Origin: Granulosicoccus sp045110515
Lineage (GTDB): Bacteria; Pseudomonadota; Gammaproteobacteria; Granulosicoccales; Granulosicoccaceae
DNA: 64,000 nt
NCBI GenBank assembly: GCA_045110515.1
Contig: JBGCGD010000036.1
Span: forward strand, 1-64,000
Direction: 5' to 3'
Part shown: piece by piece, positions 43,250 to 52,387 of the stretch
Position numbering within the stretch: the first letter of the stretch is position 1
Layout: each line of letters begins with the position of its first letter
Notes under the pieces: model-generated
What the model was told of the DNA's origin: nothing
The model's input: only the letters and a program-made list of their open reading frames with translations
The model's database searches: none
Translations under genes and position numbers: made by a program

Positions 43250-45667
43250 ATGAGTAATCAGGTTCAAGCGGTAGTAATCGGCGGCGGTCTGGTCGGCTGC
43301 TCTATTCTCTACCACTTGGCGAAGCTGGGGTGGACTAACTCGATTCTTCTGGAGCGTGATGAATTAACCAGTGGTTCCACCTGGCATGCAGCAGCTAATA
43401 TTCATGGGTTGCACGATAACAACAACATTACTCGCATTCAGCACTACACGATGAACCTGTATCGAGAGCTGGAACAGGAAACCGGGCAGGGGTGTGGTGT
43501 GTTCCAACCCGGCTCTTTGTATTTAGCGCAAACTGAAGAGCGTGAACACCAATTAAGATTGCAGGAGGCAAAAGCGCGGCTCTATGGTCTTAACTTCCAT
43601 GAAATTTCTAAAAACGAAGCTCAGGCCTTACACCCGCTCGCTAATTTCGACGACATCCGCTGCATCATGTATGAGCCTGATGGCGGTAATGTTGACCCGT
43701 CCGGCGTTACCATGGCTTACGCCGCTGGCGCCCGTCAACTCGGTGCAACGGTTGAACGTTTCAGGCCAGTAACGGGCCTAGAGCCGCAATCCGGCGGAGG
43801 TTGGCGTGTTAAAACAGACCAAGGTGATATCACCACCGATTGGGTAGTGAATGCCGCCGGTTTATGGGGACGTGAAGTGGGCCGAATGGTTGGCTTAGAA
43901 CTGCCTCTGCAGCCCACAGAACATCAATACTTCGTAACCGAGACCATCGATGAAATAGCCTCAATGGATAGACGCCTGCCGTCTATTGCCGATCGTGACG
44001 GTGAGTACTACCTTCGGCAGGAAGGCAATGGACTGTTAATTGGTGCCTATGAGAAGGATGTGCGTTTCTGGGCCGAGGAAGGTACACCGGCAGATTTCGG
44101 TCATGAGCTTTTTCCAGATGACATGGACCGCATTCTTGAAAATGTTATTCGCGCTACCGATCGTGTGCCATTGGCTGCACAGGCAGGTGTTAAGCGCGTT
44201 ATTAATGGTCCTATGATCTGGAGTCCAGACGCCAATGCGCTGTTTGGAACTGTTCCCGAACTACAGAATTACTTCTGCTGTACTGGCATTATTCCCGGGT
44301 TCAGCCAATCTGGCGGATTAGGACTGTTGGCTGCTCAATGGATGATTCAAGGAGAGCCTGAGTACGATATGTTCGCTTGGGATCTAGCCCGTTTTGGTGC
44401 TTGGGCAGATAAAGCATTCACTAAGGCGCGGGTTGAAGATCAATATTCCCATCGCTTTAAAATTCATTTTCCGAATGAGGAGCGTGAAGCCGGACGTCCG
44501 GTAAGAGTGCGCCCTGTATACGACATGCAAAAAGCTAATGGGTGTGTATTCGGGCTTAACTGCGGTTGGGAACATCCTCTATGGTTTAGTGAAAAACCCA
44601 ACGTCAAGGAGAGCGTGGGTTTTACCCGTCAAAACTGGTTTGAACCGGTGGGCCGTGAAGTCAGGATGCTCAGAGATTCGGTGGGTATCATCGATATTTC
44701 AAATTTTGCCAATTACGTTGTTAAGGGAAAAAATGCCTGCGCCTGGTTAGATAGCGTACTGGCTAACAATATGCCGACAGAAATTGGTCGCTCGTGTTTG
44801 ACTCCCATGATTGGAGTGTACGGAGGCGTTGCCGGTGATTTCACTGTCACCAAAGTTGCTGAAGACGAATATTTTATGGTGGGCTCTGGCTTGGGTGAGC
44901 GCTACCATCAGCGTTTTTTCATCAGTGTGCCGATGCCTGAAGGTACTGAGCTTGAGGTAGCAACTGATCGTATTGCCGGGTTTAATGTGGCGGGACCTCA
45001 ATCGCGGGCCTTATTACAAAGGCTGACTAATGAAGATCTATCGAACGAATCGTTTAAGTTTATGCGCTCGCGCTCTATCAGCGTGGCTGGTATCAATTGT
45101 CTGGCCATTCGCGTGAGTTTCACCGGCGATTTAGGTTGGGAATTGCACTGTGCTGAATCCGATCAAGTGACGTTGTATACCTCACTGCTCGAGGCTGCTA
45201 GCACCTTAGGCGGTGGGGCTGTGGGTAGCCGCGCGCTGGGATCATTACGTATCGAAAAAGGTTACGGCTCGTGGGGACGGGAGTACAGCACCGAATATTG
45301 GCCGCAAGAAGTGATGTTGGATCGCCTAGTCAAGTTGGACAAAGACTTTCTCAACAAAGACGCCTACTTAAAAATAAAAGATAACGCACCGAGGGAACGA
45401 TTGTCCTTCTTTGAAGTAGTGGTATCGGACAACGCTGACGCCTCTGGTGGCGAGCCGATATTCTTAACCGATGGCACACCGGCAGGTCGTGTCACATCGG
45501 GTGCCTTTGGTTATTCAGTGAATAAGTCTCTAGCCATAGGTTTTATAAAAGAGGGAATTGCCAAAGCGGGTGATGAACTTGAAATATCCATCTTGGGTAA
45601 AGCCCATAAAGCGATTCTTTTAGCGATGCCTGCTTATGACCCAACAGGTGTGAATCTACGAAGTTAG
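43250..45667 (+). CDS. Dimethylglycine/sarcosine dehydrogenase-family protein 2
   Basis: An 805-aa paralogue of the protein at 19715-22264. The FAD-binding motif VVIGGGLVGCSILYHLAKLGW is followed by TSGSTWHAAAN, with the His expected to bind FAD covalently. The GcvT-like folate domain spans about 425-700 (DSVGIIDISNFANYVVKG, VSFTGDLGWELHC), and the C-terminal barrel is about 715-805. It probably oxidatively demethylates an N-methyl glycine-type compound. Two copies in one window suggest different substrates. It is a single gene, with no recognised regulator next to it. Confidence 0.85.
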   Translation: MSNQVQAVVIGGGLVGCSILYHLAKLGWTNSILLERDELTSGSTWHAAANIHGLHDNNNITRIQHYTMNLYRELEQETGQGCGVFQPGSLYLAQTEEREHQLRLQEAKARLYGLNFHEISKNEAQALHPLANFDDIRCIMYEPDGGNVDPSGVTMAYAAGARQLGATVERFRPVTGLEPQSGGGWRVKTDQGDITTDWVVNAAGLWGREVGRMVGLELPLQPTEHQYFVTETIDEIASMDRRLPSIADRDGEYYLRQEGNGLLIGAYEKDVRFWAEEGTPADFGHELFPDDMDRILENVIRATDRVPLAAQAGVKRVINGPMIWSPDANALFGTVPELQNYFCCTGIIPGFSQSGGLGLLAAQWMIQGEPEYDMFAWDLARFGAWADKAFTKARVEDQYSHRFKIHFPNEEREAGRPVRVRPVYDMQKANGCVFGLNCGWEHPLWFSEKPNVKESVGFTRQNWFEPVGREVRMLRDSVGIIDISNFANYVVKGKNACAWLDSVLANNMPTEIGRSCLTPMIGVYGGVAGDFTVTKVAEDEYFMVGSGLGERYHQRFFISVPMPEGTELEVATDRIAGFNVAGPQSRALLQRLTNEDLSNESFKFMRSRSISVAGINCLAIRVSFTGDLGWELHCAESDQVTLYTSLLEAASTLGGGAVGSRALGSLRIEKGYGSWGREYSTEYWPQEVMLDRLVKLDKDFLNKDAYLKIKDNAPRERLSFFEVVVSDNADASGGEPIFLTDGTPAGRVTSGAFGYSVNKSLAIGFIKEGIAKAGDELEISILGKAHKAILLAMPAYDPTGVNLRS

Positions 45668-45966
45668 AGGGTTGGGTTTTATAGCCCAAAAGTGGGTCTA
45701 CGAAGTGGTGCAGGGTATACCCGTTCCTGTAGTGCTTTAGATTCTCTACAAACAACGTGACTAAGCGTTTTTCACCCCCTGCATGCGCAAGAGCAGTAAG
45801 GCCATCGTTAGCCAGTTCGATCTGGTGGCGACTAGGTTTGTCGATGCCGTAGTGGTCTCAAATTTAGCTGGATCTTGTGTACACCCCGTGAAATTGCGCG
45901 ATAATAACTATCCTTGCTTCTTTGGCTTACAGCTCAAGCCTCTAATGACCTCAGGAAATTACCCAA

Positions 45967-47220
45967 ATGCCAGGTATTGATGATGCTTTGATGGGACAGG
46001 TTCGCAGCCGCTTTGCACAGGTTGATGAATGTCCCCAGCAAGGTCCGCGCGTATTTTTTGAAAATGCCGGCGGGGCGCTTACGCTAAATTCGGTTGTTAA
46101 AACATCCACCGACTACGCAGCCATCCCCGATAATCAGGGTCGCGATAACGTCGGCAGTCATGAATTAATTCGGGTAATCAATAAGGCGAAAGGCGATATG
46201 CGTGTCTTCATGAACGCTGTAGGTGGTCAGTTCTTTGTAGGAGAGAGCGGCACAGAACTGCTATTTCGCTTAATCATGAATGCTTGCCTGGGTACGGCAA
46301 GAGGTGGCAAAGTTTTAGGATCAACGTTAGAGCATCCTGCCACACGTTCGGCGTGTGATCGTTGGGCGGCTATCGCAGGCCAGGAACACGTGCTTATCAA
46401 ACATGACGACGCCACGGGCACTGTAACGGCTGATGGTTATGCTGAAAAAGTCACCGCAGACACAACGGTCGCTACTATTTTGCATACATCCCCGGTCACT
46501 GGTATGAGTGTGGATGTAGCGGCTTGTGCAAAAGCCATAAGAGCTAAAGCACCAGAGTGCATCATTATTGTCGATGGTATTCAGCACGCTGCTCACGGCG
46601 GAATGAATTTGGAAAAGTATGATGTCGACGGATACGTTATCTCACCCTATAAGGTGTTTTCTCGTCACGGCTATGGTGTTGCCTGGATTTCAGATCGGTT
46701 GAGCGCCGTACCCCACAACAACCTGATCAATGGCCCGGAAGACAACTGGGAAATGGGTACACGAGATACCGGTTCATACGCTACCTTGTCTGATGTTGTA
46801 GATTATTTCGAATGGTTAGGTGAGGCAGTGGGTGGTGGATCAACACGCCGTGAGAAATTCGATGCTGCCGCAGAAGCTATTAAAGCGCAAGAGACGGCTT
46901 TGACTGATGCCATGATTCATGGCACAGGCAATTTGCGTGGCCTCAAAGACCTCGAATCTGTAACCATTATAGGTGGCGTTGATAATCCGGCTCGCGAAGG
47001 ACTGGTATCAATGACGGTAAATGGTGTTGCCTCTGCCGATGTCGTCAAACGTTTAAACGAAGACGGTATCCGCACGCATCTTCGAAAAGCAGATCATTAT
47101 TCAGGCAATATTCTTGACCCGTTGAACCTTGATGGGTGCATACGAGTGTCTATGTGCCATTACAATTCTGTGCAGGAAGTAGCGAAATTTTTGGCAGTGA
47201 TGAATGAAACCTACGGTTAA
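45967..47220 (+). CDS. Class V aminotransferase / cysteine desulfurase-like PLP enzyme
   Basis: A 417-aa fold-type I PLP enzyme. FFENAGGALTLNSVV (about 30), GSTLEHPATRSACDRW, IIIVDGIQHAAHG (Asp that contacts the PLP ring) and SPYKVFSRHGYGVAW (Lys that binds PLP, about 230) fit the class V aminotransferase family. The mobile Cys loop of true NifS/IscS enzymes was not found, so a role as an aminotransferase, lyase or epimerase is as likely as desulfuration. It stands alone between the DMGDH-like gene and the oxygenase genes. Confidence 0.75.
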   Translation: MPGIDDALMGQVRSRFAQVDECPQQGPRVFFENAGGALTLNSVVKTSTDYAAIPDNQGRDNVGSHELIRVINKAKGDMRVFMNAVGGQFFVGESGTELLFRLIMNACLGTARGGKVLGSTLEHPATRSACDRWAAIAGQEHVLIKHDDATGTVTADGYAEKVTADTTVATILHTSPVTGMSVDVAACAKAIRAKAPECIIIVDGIQHAAHGGMNLEKYDVDGYVISPYKVFSRHGYGVAWISDRLSAVPHNNLINGPEDNWEMGTRDTGSYATLSDVVDYFEWLGEAVGGGSTRREKFDAAAEAIKAQETALTDAMIHGTGNLRGLKDLESVTIIGGVDNPAREGLVSMTVNGVASADVVKRLNEDGIRTHLRKADHYSGNILDPLNLDGCIRVSMCHYNSVQEVAKFLAVMNETYG

Positions 47221-47391
47221 GTATTTAAATACTTGCGGGCGATGCACCCAGTTTGGGATTCGTCCTCGCTCATATAAAACTCTCAACACAGTTCTTTGGT
47301 GATTGTGTTGTCGGCTATTTCCATTTTCGTTCAGCCCAGATGGGGGAACGGGAGACTTCAATAGCTTTCAGACAGCATTCTCATTTACTGA

Positions 47392-48462
47392 TCAGTCCAA
47401 AGGGGCGTGAAGTGTTGTCTCTTTAGTTATGATGCCGCCACGATTACCGATGTCGATAGAACCGTAACGTTGCTTGAAACACTCAGGGAGAGGTCGGTCA
47501 CCGGCCAGTGAAAGCCAGAGTCTCATGAGGTGTCGTCGTAGGGATTTTTCCGGCCAATCTAAAAAACCTGTTCTGTCGTGAAGCTGTGAATGGTTGTAAA
47601 CGAATTGCATATCACCGGGTTCTAATTGCATGGAGAAATGCAGCTCGGGATCGTTTGCCAGAGAGTCAAACATATCCAATGCTTCAATGTGTGCAGGTGT
47701 CAGTCGCATAGCGTCATCAAAGCGCTGAGCGCTATCAATGTACTGACGTTGATAAAAGACCGTTAGGTGGCCTCCATGCCAGTTGAAAACAGGAATGCTC
47801 ATGAAGGGTTTTTCGCCCTCGGGTACCTCTCCGCGCCTGTCCGTCGCTATAGGGTCAAATAGCTTTTCGAGCAGGTCCGGGCGCTCCGCGCGCATCCTGT
47901 TGAATATCGTTTCAGCGCTAACAAGCAGTGATAATCCGCCTTGCTTCGCTTTGTTGATACACACCAGACCCACTAGGTCTGCGCTGTCCGTATGAAAGGT
48001 TTGTCGTTCGCAGGTTTGATAAATACGGCTATTGGGATCGTTAGCATCGGCACCGATGTCACGTACATGACCCAAAATATGTCCTTGCGCGTTTTGTGAG
48101 CGCGCATTACCCAGGTGGGCACCGATACCGCAAAATATCGTGGCTATGAAAGCTTGTGAGTACGACTCCGTAGGTAATCCTCGAATAACTTCCAAGCCGA
48201 CACCTGACAATAAATTGGTCTTAAGCTCCGCCAGGTGTTTGTCAAAGGTGGCTAATGGAAACATCTCTTTATTGATGGTGCCAATATCAACGTCTAAGGA
48301 TTGGAAATGGTTAGCCGCATTCTCAAGATCCTGAACGTCGTCACGGCTCAGCGCATAAAACCATTTCTCTGACGAATTGCTCATGTCCCGGCCAATCCAT
48401 GCCGACGCGCCTGTGAAGCGCTCCGGCATGGACGACAGTATATCTAGTGCATTTTGGGACAT
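47392..48462 (-). CDS. TauD/TfdA-type Fe(II)/2-oxoglutarate dioxygenase
   Basis: A 356-aa dioxygenase. The HxD iron ligands lie in TFHTDSADLVGL (about residues 170-181), the distal His in NHSQLHDRTGF (about 292), and the 2-oxoglutarate-binding Arg in SLRRHLMRLWL. The fold and motifs match the TauD family, which hydroxylates small organic substrates with oxygen and 2-oxoglutarate. It is the last gene of the operon lacI, DUF1479, dioxygenase (24 bp after DUF1479). The substrate is unknown. Confidence 0.8.
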   Translation of the reverse strand: MSQNALDILSSMPERFTGASAWIGRDMSNSSEKWFYALSRDDVQDLENAANHFQSLDVDIGTINKEMFPLATFDKHLAELKTNLLSGVGLEVIRGLPTESYSQAFIATIFCGIGAHLGNARSQNAQGHILGHVRDIGADANDPNSRIYQTCERQTFHTDSADLVGLVCINKAKQGGLSLLVSAETIFNRMRAERPDLLEKLFDPIATDRRGEVPEGEKPFMSIPVFNWHGGHLTVFYQRQYIDSAQRFDDAMRLTPAHIEALDMFDSLANDPELHFSMQLEPGDMQFVYNHSQLHDRTGFLDWPEKSLRRHLMRLWLSLAGDRPLPECFKQRYGSIDIGNRGGIITKETTLHAPLD

Positions 48463-48486
48463 AGGAATGTCGATATACCGCTGTAT

Positions 48487-49728
48487 TTAGGTGAGCGCCA
48501 TTTGTGCTTTACCTAGATCGGTTAAATCAGCAACAGTGGCCCGTTGTGAAAAATCTATCTCGTAGTTCTCTGCGGCAAAATCTGGCGCACTTAAGCCTTG
48601 TTGGAATGTGGTGGCTTGACGCAAGGCATAGGCTTTATTTTTACCACATGCCGGACTTGCGCCAATGTAGATGACGTTAGCATATTCATCACCATGATGT
48701 TCGTTGCCAACCGCATGCACAATATCAGGGTGCCACCAAACTGTATCGCCCGGCTCAACGGTCTGGATTGGCACAATGCCGGGCATGAGATCTGGATGCC
48801 ATTCCTGATCAATGCCCAATGCGCGGCCGGGCTTAGCTAGGCATAATTCATTGTCGGGCACGTCACCTTTGAGTGCACGCATCAGGATGTAGGCAATAGA
48901 GTTTGCGATAGGCAAAATCTCAAGTGTGCCGTCGCCTGGGCCTTGTTCTGTTAACGCTGTCCAGCCTTGAAAAGTCCTGAACATGGAGCTAACCGCTGGT
49001 GATGCGAATTCGCGCGTTTGGGTCCGGTAGGCAGCGCTCCATGGATCATACTGATCCAGCTGTCCTGAGAAAATTTTCTGGTAGATTTTTTGAAAAGCTG
49101 GATCGACCCAGCGCTCGTACGAGCCAGCGTCAATATGTGGAGACAATCCCAATGTGGTATCTCCCGGCGCGCGTCTGCGCGTACGGTCAGCATAGGCATA
49201 GTCCAAGTCCGGGTCGAACTCGGGACCGGCAGGCGCATTTGTGTCCCATAGTCTGTTGAGGAAGCGTTTACTGATTGCCATTGACTCAGCCTGGCGCGCC
49301 ATTACCTGAGGCTTTGACCAATAAACACCGTAGATTTGAGGTTTCGCATCTTTTAGATCACCAAAGTAGTCGTCAAGGCCCGCTTTCTCTTTCGCGCGCT
49401 CCAGATAGTCGTTGGTATCCAGGTAGTCGCCCAGTTCACTGTTCCAGTCTTCAGCTTGTTTACGGCTAAAAACGTTACGAATAATGACGCAGCCGCGAGC
49501 CCGGATGGCTTCAATATCTTTGGTTGAGACGGTGCCGTCTTTAACCGCAGAATAAGACAGTTCTGGTACTACGTATTGACCTTTTGCATGTAAAGAGGCA
49601 ACTTCTTCAACAGAGCGTTTAATGTCGCCACTGATTGCTTCAAAAGCTGCGTTGACGTTGATGTTGCTTCGAAGTTCTTGCTTTGTACTGGCAATGAATT
49701 GTTCGATAACTGCGTTGTCTTCACTCAT
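48487..49728 (-). CDS. DUF1479 oxygenase-like protein
   Basis: A 413-aa protein of the DUF1479/YbiU family, which has the double-stranded beta-helix fold of Fe(II)/2-oxoglutarate enzymes. HIDAG (HxD, about residue 214) and WWHPDIVHAVGN (distal His, about 350) supply possible iron ligands. RGCVIIRNVF and IYIGASPACGKNKAYAL are family-like. It lies between the LacI regulator and a second dioxygenase on the same strand, so the two oxygenases probably act in one pathway. The reaction is not known. Confidence 0.78.
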   Translation of the reverse strand: MSEDNAVIEQFIASTKQELRSNINVNAAFEAISGDIKRSVEEVASLHAKGQYVVPELSYSAVKDGTVSTKDIEAIRARGCVIIRNVFSRKQAEDWNSELGDYLDTNDYLERAKEKAGLDDYFGDLKDAKPQIYGVYWSKPQVMARQAESMAISKRFLNRLWDTNAPAGPEFDPDLDYAYADRTRRRAPGDTTLGLSPHIDAGSYERWVDPAFQKIYQKIFSGQLDQYDPWSAAYRTQTREFASPAVSSMFRTFQGWTALTEQGPGDGTLEILPIANSIAYILMRALKGDVPDNELCLAKPGRALGIDQEWHPDLMPGIVPIQTVEPGDTVWWHPDIVHAVGNEHHGDEYANVIYIGASPACGKNKAYALRQATTFQQGLSAPDFAAENYEIDFSQRATVADLTDLGKAQMALT

Positions 49729-49772
49729 AGTTAAGTTTCCGTGTAGTCGCTGATAGGTTAGCTGTGGTTGGC

Positions 49773-50813
49773 TTAGGTTCTAAATTTGGGAATAGGGGCG
49801 ATCATGTGTTGCAGTTCGCCTAACGGTTTTTCCCGCGCTATAACTTCTAAGAGTGTCATGCCGAGAATTCTGCCTGTTAACGCGATGTCTTCGTAGAACG
49901 AGTCAATAGCCGGGTGCACATGATCGAGAGCGGCTGAGGTCTGTTTCGATACAACATCCAAATCTTTGCCGGGAGTAAATCCTGCATCTCTAGCACCGGC
50001 ATAGGTTGCCAGCGCTGCCATCTCGCCAGAGCAAACAACACCATCCGGTGGGTTGGGTTGGCTGAACATCTGTTTGATCGTGGCGCGTACATCGTCCAAT
50101 GAGGTCTCAAGATTCAGAGATGTAGATAGCTCGACAGATTCGATGCCGTTTTTCGCCACACCACGAGCAAAGCCGGTTTCAAGATGAACATGGTACGTAA
50201 GGCCCTCTGCTGCGCCAATGAGTATGAGGCGTTTGCGTCCTTTGCTGACCAGCCGATTGACAGCTTGTTCGGCAAACGATTGATTGTCGTAGTCAACCTG
50301 TGCATGCGGCGTAGCAAGTTCTGTACGACCGTGAGTGACAAATGGAAAATTCTTCTCTAACAGGTACCGCACGCGTAAGTCTTGTGGGGTCGTTCTTGAG
50401 AGCACAATGCCATCAGCACGATTATTCTCAACAATGGATTTAACAACAGTGAGCTCATCGGCATCAGTGACGTCGGGGGTGGCAGAGAGTTCGTATCCGC
50501 TGTCTCTGCAAATATCGCCAAAGCCTGCAATGATCGAGGCGGTATAGCCAGATATTTCTGCATGGGGTGCAAGAACGAGGCTGAGCATATGGGTGCGTCC
50601 GGTGCGAAGACCGCGTCCTGCCCGGTTGGGAACATAACCCAGCTCGTCTGCCACTTTTTTAACTCGGTTACGGGTTTTCAGAGCAATGTCTTCACCATTG
50701 TTGAGCGCCCTGGAGACTGTGGTGACAGCCAAGCCACAAGCTTCAGCCACCGTACGTAATGTAGGGCGCGAATCTGCTCGTTTCGAAATTTTTGTTTTAC
50801 TCTCTTTGCTCAT
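49773..50813 (-). CDS. LacI-family transcriptional regulator
   Basis: A 346-aa regulator. The N-terminal LacI HTH and hinge span about 15-70 (PTLRTVAEACGLAVTTVSRALNNGE...ELGYVPNRAGRGLRTGRT), and the periplasmic-binding-like effector domain is about 75-340. It diverges from gtsA and heads the operon with DUF1479 and the dioxygenase. The operator sites at 50828-50841 and 50894-50907 lie in the shared promoter region, so it likely represses the glucose-type transporter until a sugar effector binds. Confidence 0.88.
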   Translation of the reverse strand: MSKESKTKISKRADSRPTLRTVAEACGLAVTTVSRALNNGEDIALKTRNRVKKVADELGYVPNRAGRGLRTGRTHMLSLVLAPHAEISGYTASIIAGFGDICRDSGYELSATPDVTDADELTVVKSIVENNRADGIVLSRTTPQDLRVRYLLEKNFPFVTHGRTELATPHAQVDYDNQSFAEQAVNRLVSKGRKRLILIGAAEGLTYHVHLETGFARGVAKNGIESVELSTSLNLETSLDDVRATIKQMFSQPNPPDGVVCSGEMAALATYAGARDAGFTPGKDLDVVSKQTSAALDHVHPAIDSFYEDIALTGRILGMTLLEVIAREKPLGELQHMIAPIPKFRT

Positions 50814-50827
50814 GGGCTGTATAATAA

Positions 50828-50841
50828 CTGTAACGTTACAG
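50828..50841. promoter_or_regulatory. LacI-type operator (perfect 14-bp palindrome)
   Basis: CTGTAACGTTACAG is fully palindromic with the central CG that is typical of LacI-family operators. It lies 15 bp before the lacI start codon and about 114 bp before gtsA, in a position to repress one or both genes. Confidence 0.75.
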
Positions 50842-50893
50842 ATGTCAATGTATTGTGTAAAATGCTTAAAAAAAACATTTTGACGTTCAAGAT

Positions 50894-50907
50894 CTGTAAC
50901 GATACTA
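50894..50907. promoter_or_regulatory. Second, imperfect LacI-type operator
   Basis: CTGTAACGATACTA repeats the left half (CTGTAACG) of the perfect operator at 50828-50841, with a decayed right half. It is 48 bp before the gtsA start codon, overlapping the likely promoter. The pair of sites 66 bp apart could allow looping or cooperative binding. Confidence 0.6.
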
Positions 50908-50954
50908 TAGTGGCGTGTTCGTATCGGACGAACTACTTCGAGGAAAAACTAATC

Positions 50955-52202
50955 ATGAAGAAAACAGGAATTGCCAAGAGTATTGCTCTGGCTTTGGGCC
51001 TTGCTTCAGCATCTGTTGCCCAGGCGGCAGATGTGGAAGTTTTACATTGGTGGACGTCAGGTGGCGAAGCTGCTGCATTAGACGTACTTAAACAAGACTT
51101 GGAAACACAGGGCGTTGGCTGGAAAGATATGCCAGTAGCCGGTGGCGGCGGTGAAGCTGCTATGACAACTCTACGAGCACGCGTCACGGCTGGTAATGCA
51201 CCAACTGCTGTGCAGATGCTCGGATTTGATATTTCTGATTGGGCCAACGAAGGCGCTTTGGGCAACCTAAACGCCGTCGCATCAGAACAGAACTGGGACA
51301 ATGTGGTGCCGACAGCTTTGCAGGCGTTTGCCAAGCACGACGGCAACTGGATCTCTGCTCCGGTCAATGTGCATTCAACCAACTGGGTTTGGATAAGCAA
51401 ATCCGCACTGGATGCCGCTGGCGGTAAAGTGCCAACAACATGGGAAGAACTTGTTGCAGTCATGGACGCCATGCAGGCTAACGGCATTACACCTTTAGCG
51501 CATGGTGGTCAGGCTTGGCAGGATGCCACTGTATTCGATGCAGTCGTCCTATCTATGGGTAATGATTTTTATCAGCAGTCCATGATCGATCTCGATCCCG
51601 CGGCTTTATCTAGCGATACTATGATTGAAGTATTTAATCGTATGGCTAAGTTGCGGTCGTACGTTGATGACAACTTCTCTGGCCGCGACTGGAATTTAGC
51701 TTCAGCCATGGTTATCGAAGGCAAGGCGGGTATGCAGATGATGGGTGACTGGGCTAAAGGTGAATTCCTCAAAGCTGGTCTAGCGCCAGGCGACGATTTT
51801 GTTTGCATTCGTTTTCCAGGCACACAAGGTTCGGTGACGTTCAACTCTGATCAGTTCGCGATGTTCGGTCAAGGTGAAGGCGACAACGATGCGCAGCTAA
51901 AAATGGCTGCGTCTATCATGGATCCTGTCTTCCAATCGGCTTTTAACGTTGTTAAGGGGTCCGTACCTGCTCGTACAGACGTACCTAACACCGATTTCGA
52001 CGATTGTGGCAAGAAAGGAATGGCTGACTTGGCAGAAGCCAACGATGCCGGTTCATTGTTCGGCTCTATGGCACAAGGTCACGCAGCACCTGCAGCAGTT
52101 AAGAATGCTGTGTATGACGTTGTAACCCAACACTTCAATGGCGACATGTCCAGTGAAGAAGCCGCAGAAGAACTTGCTAGCTCTGTAGAAGCAGTTATGT
52201 AG
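50955..52202 (+). CDS. gtsA: Glucose/mannose ABC transporter, binding protein (GtsA-like)
   Basis: Periplasmic sugar-binding component. Start at ATG 50955, with GAGG about 11 bases upstream (415 aa). Signal peptide about 1-23, cleaved after AQA. VEVLHWWTSGGEAAALDVL, AGGGGEAAMTTLRARVTAGN, GITPLAHGGQAWQDATVFD and AGMQMMGDWAKGEF match Pseudomonas GtsA closely. Following permease and ATPase genes complete the system. A strong hairpin directly after it may raise its level relative to the membrane genes. Confidence 0.85.
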   Translation: MKKTGIAKSIALALGLASASVAQAADVEVLHWWTSGGEAAALDVLKQDLETQGVGWKDMPVAGGGGEAAMTTLRARVTAGNAPTAVQMLGFDISDWANEGALGNLNAVASEQNWDNVVPTALQAFAKHDGNWISAPVNVHSTNWVWISKSALDAAGGKVPTTWEELVAVMDAMQANGITPLAHGGQAWQDATVFDAVVLSMGNDFYQQSMIDLDPAALSSDTMIEVFNRMAKLRSYVDDNFSGRDWNLASAMVIEGKAGMQMMGDWAKGEFLKAGLAPGDDFVCIRFPGTQGSVTFNSDQFAMFGQGEGDNDAQLKMAASIMDPVFQSAFNVVKGSVPARTDVPNTDFDDCGKKGMADLAEANDAGSLFGSMAQGHAAPAAVKNAVYDVVTQHFNGDMSSEEAAEELASSVEAVM

Positions 52203-52215
52203 TTTCCGTCGATAA

Positions 52216-52249
52216 GGCGCAGCGGAAAATCCCCCTTTTCTGCTGCGCC
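52216..52249 (+). terminator. Strong hairpin between gtsA and gtsB (attenuator or mRNA stabiliser)
   Basis: GGCGCAGCGGAAAA (52216-52229) pairs along its full 14 bases with TTTTCTGCTGCGCC (52236-52249), with one G-T wobble and a six-base loop. No long U-run follows, so it is more likely a partial terminator or a 3' stabilising element that protects gtsA mRNA, as is common after binding-protein genes of ABC operons. Confidence 0.7.
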
Positions 52250-52387
52250 GCTATTTCGATACACCCTTATGCAGGTATCCCGGTCTGTTCTCCATCAGCA
52301 GTTCGCTGCTTCACCTAGGCCTCGCCTAAACGTTGGTTAAGTCACTATGTCCTTTCCTTTTGCCAAAACCTACGCGCGTAAAGGCGC

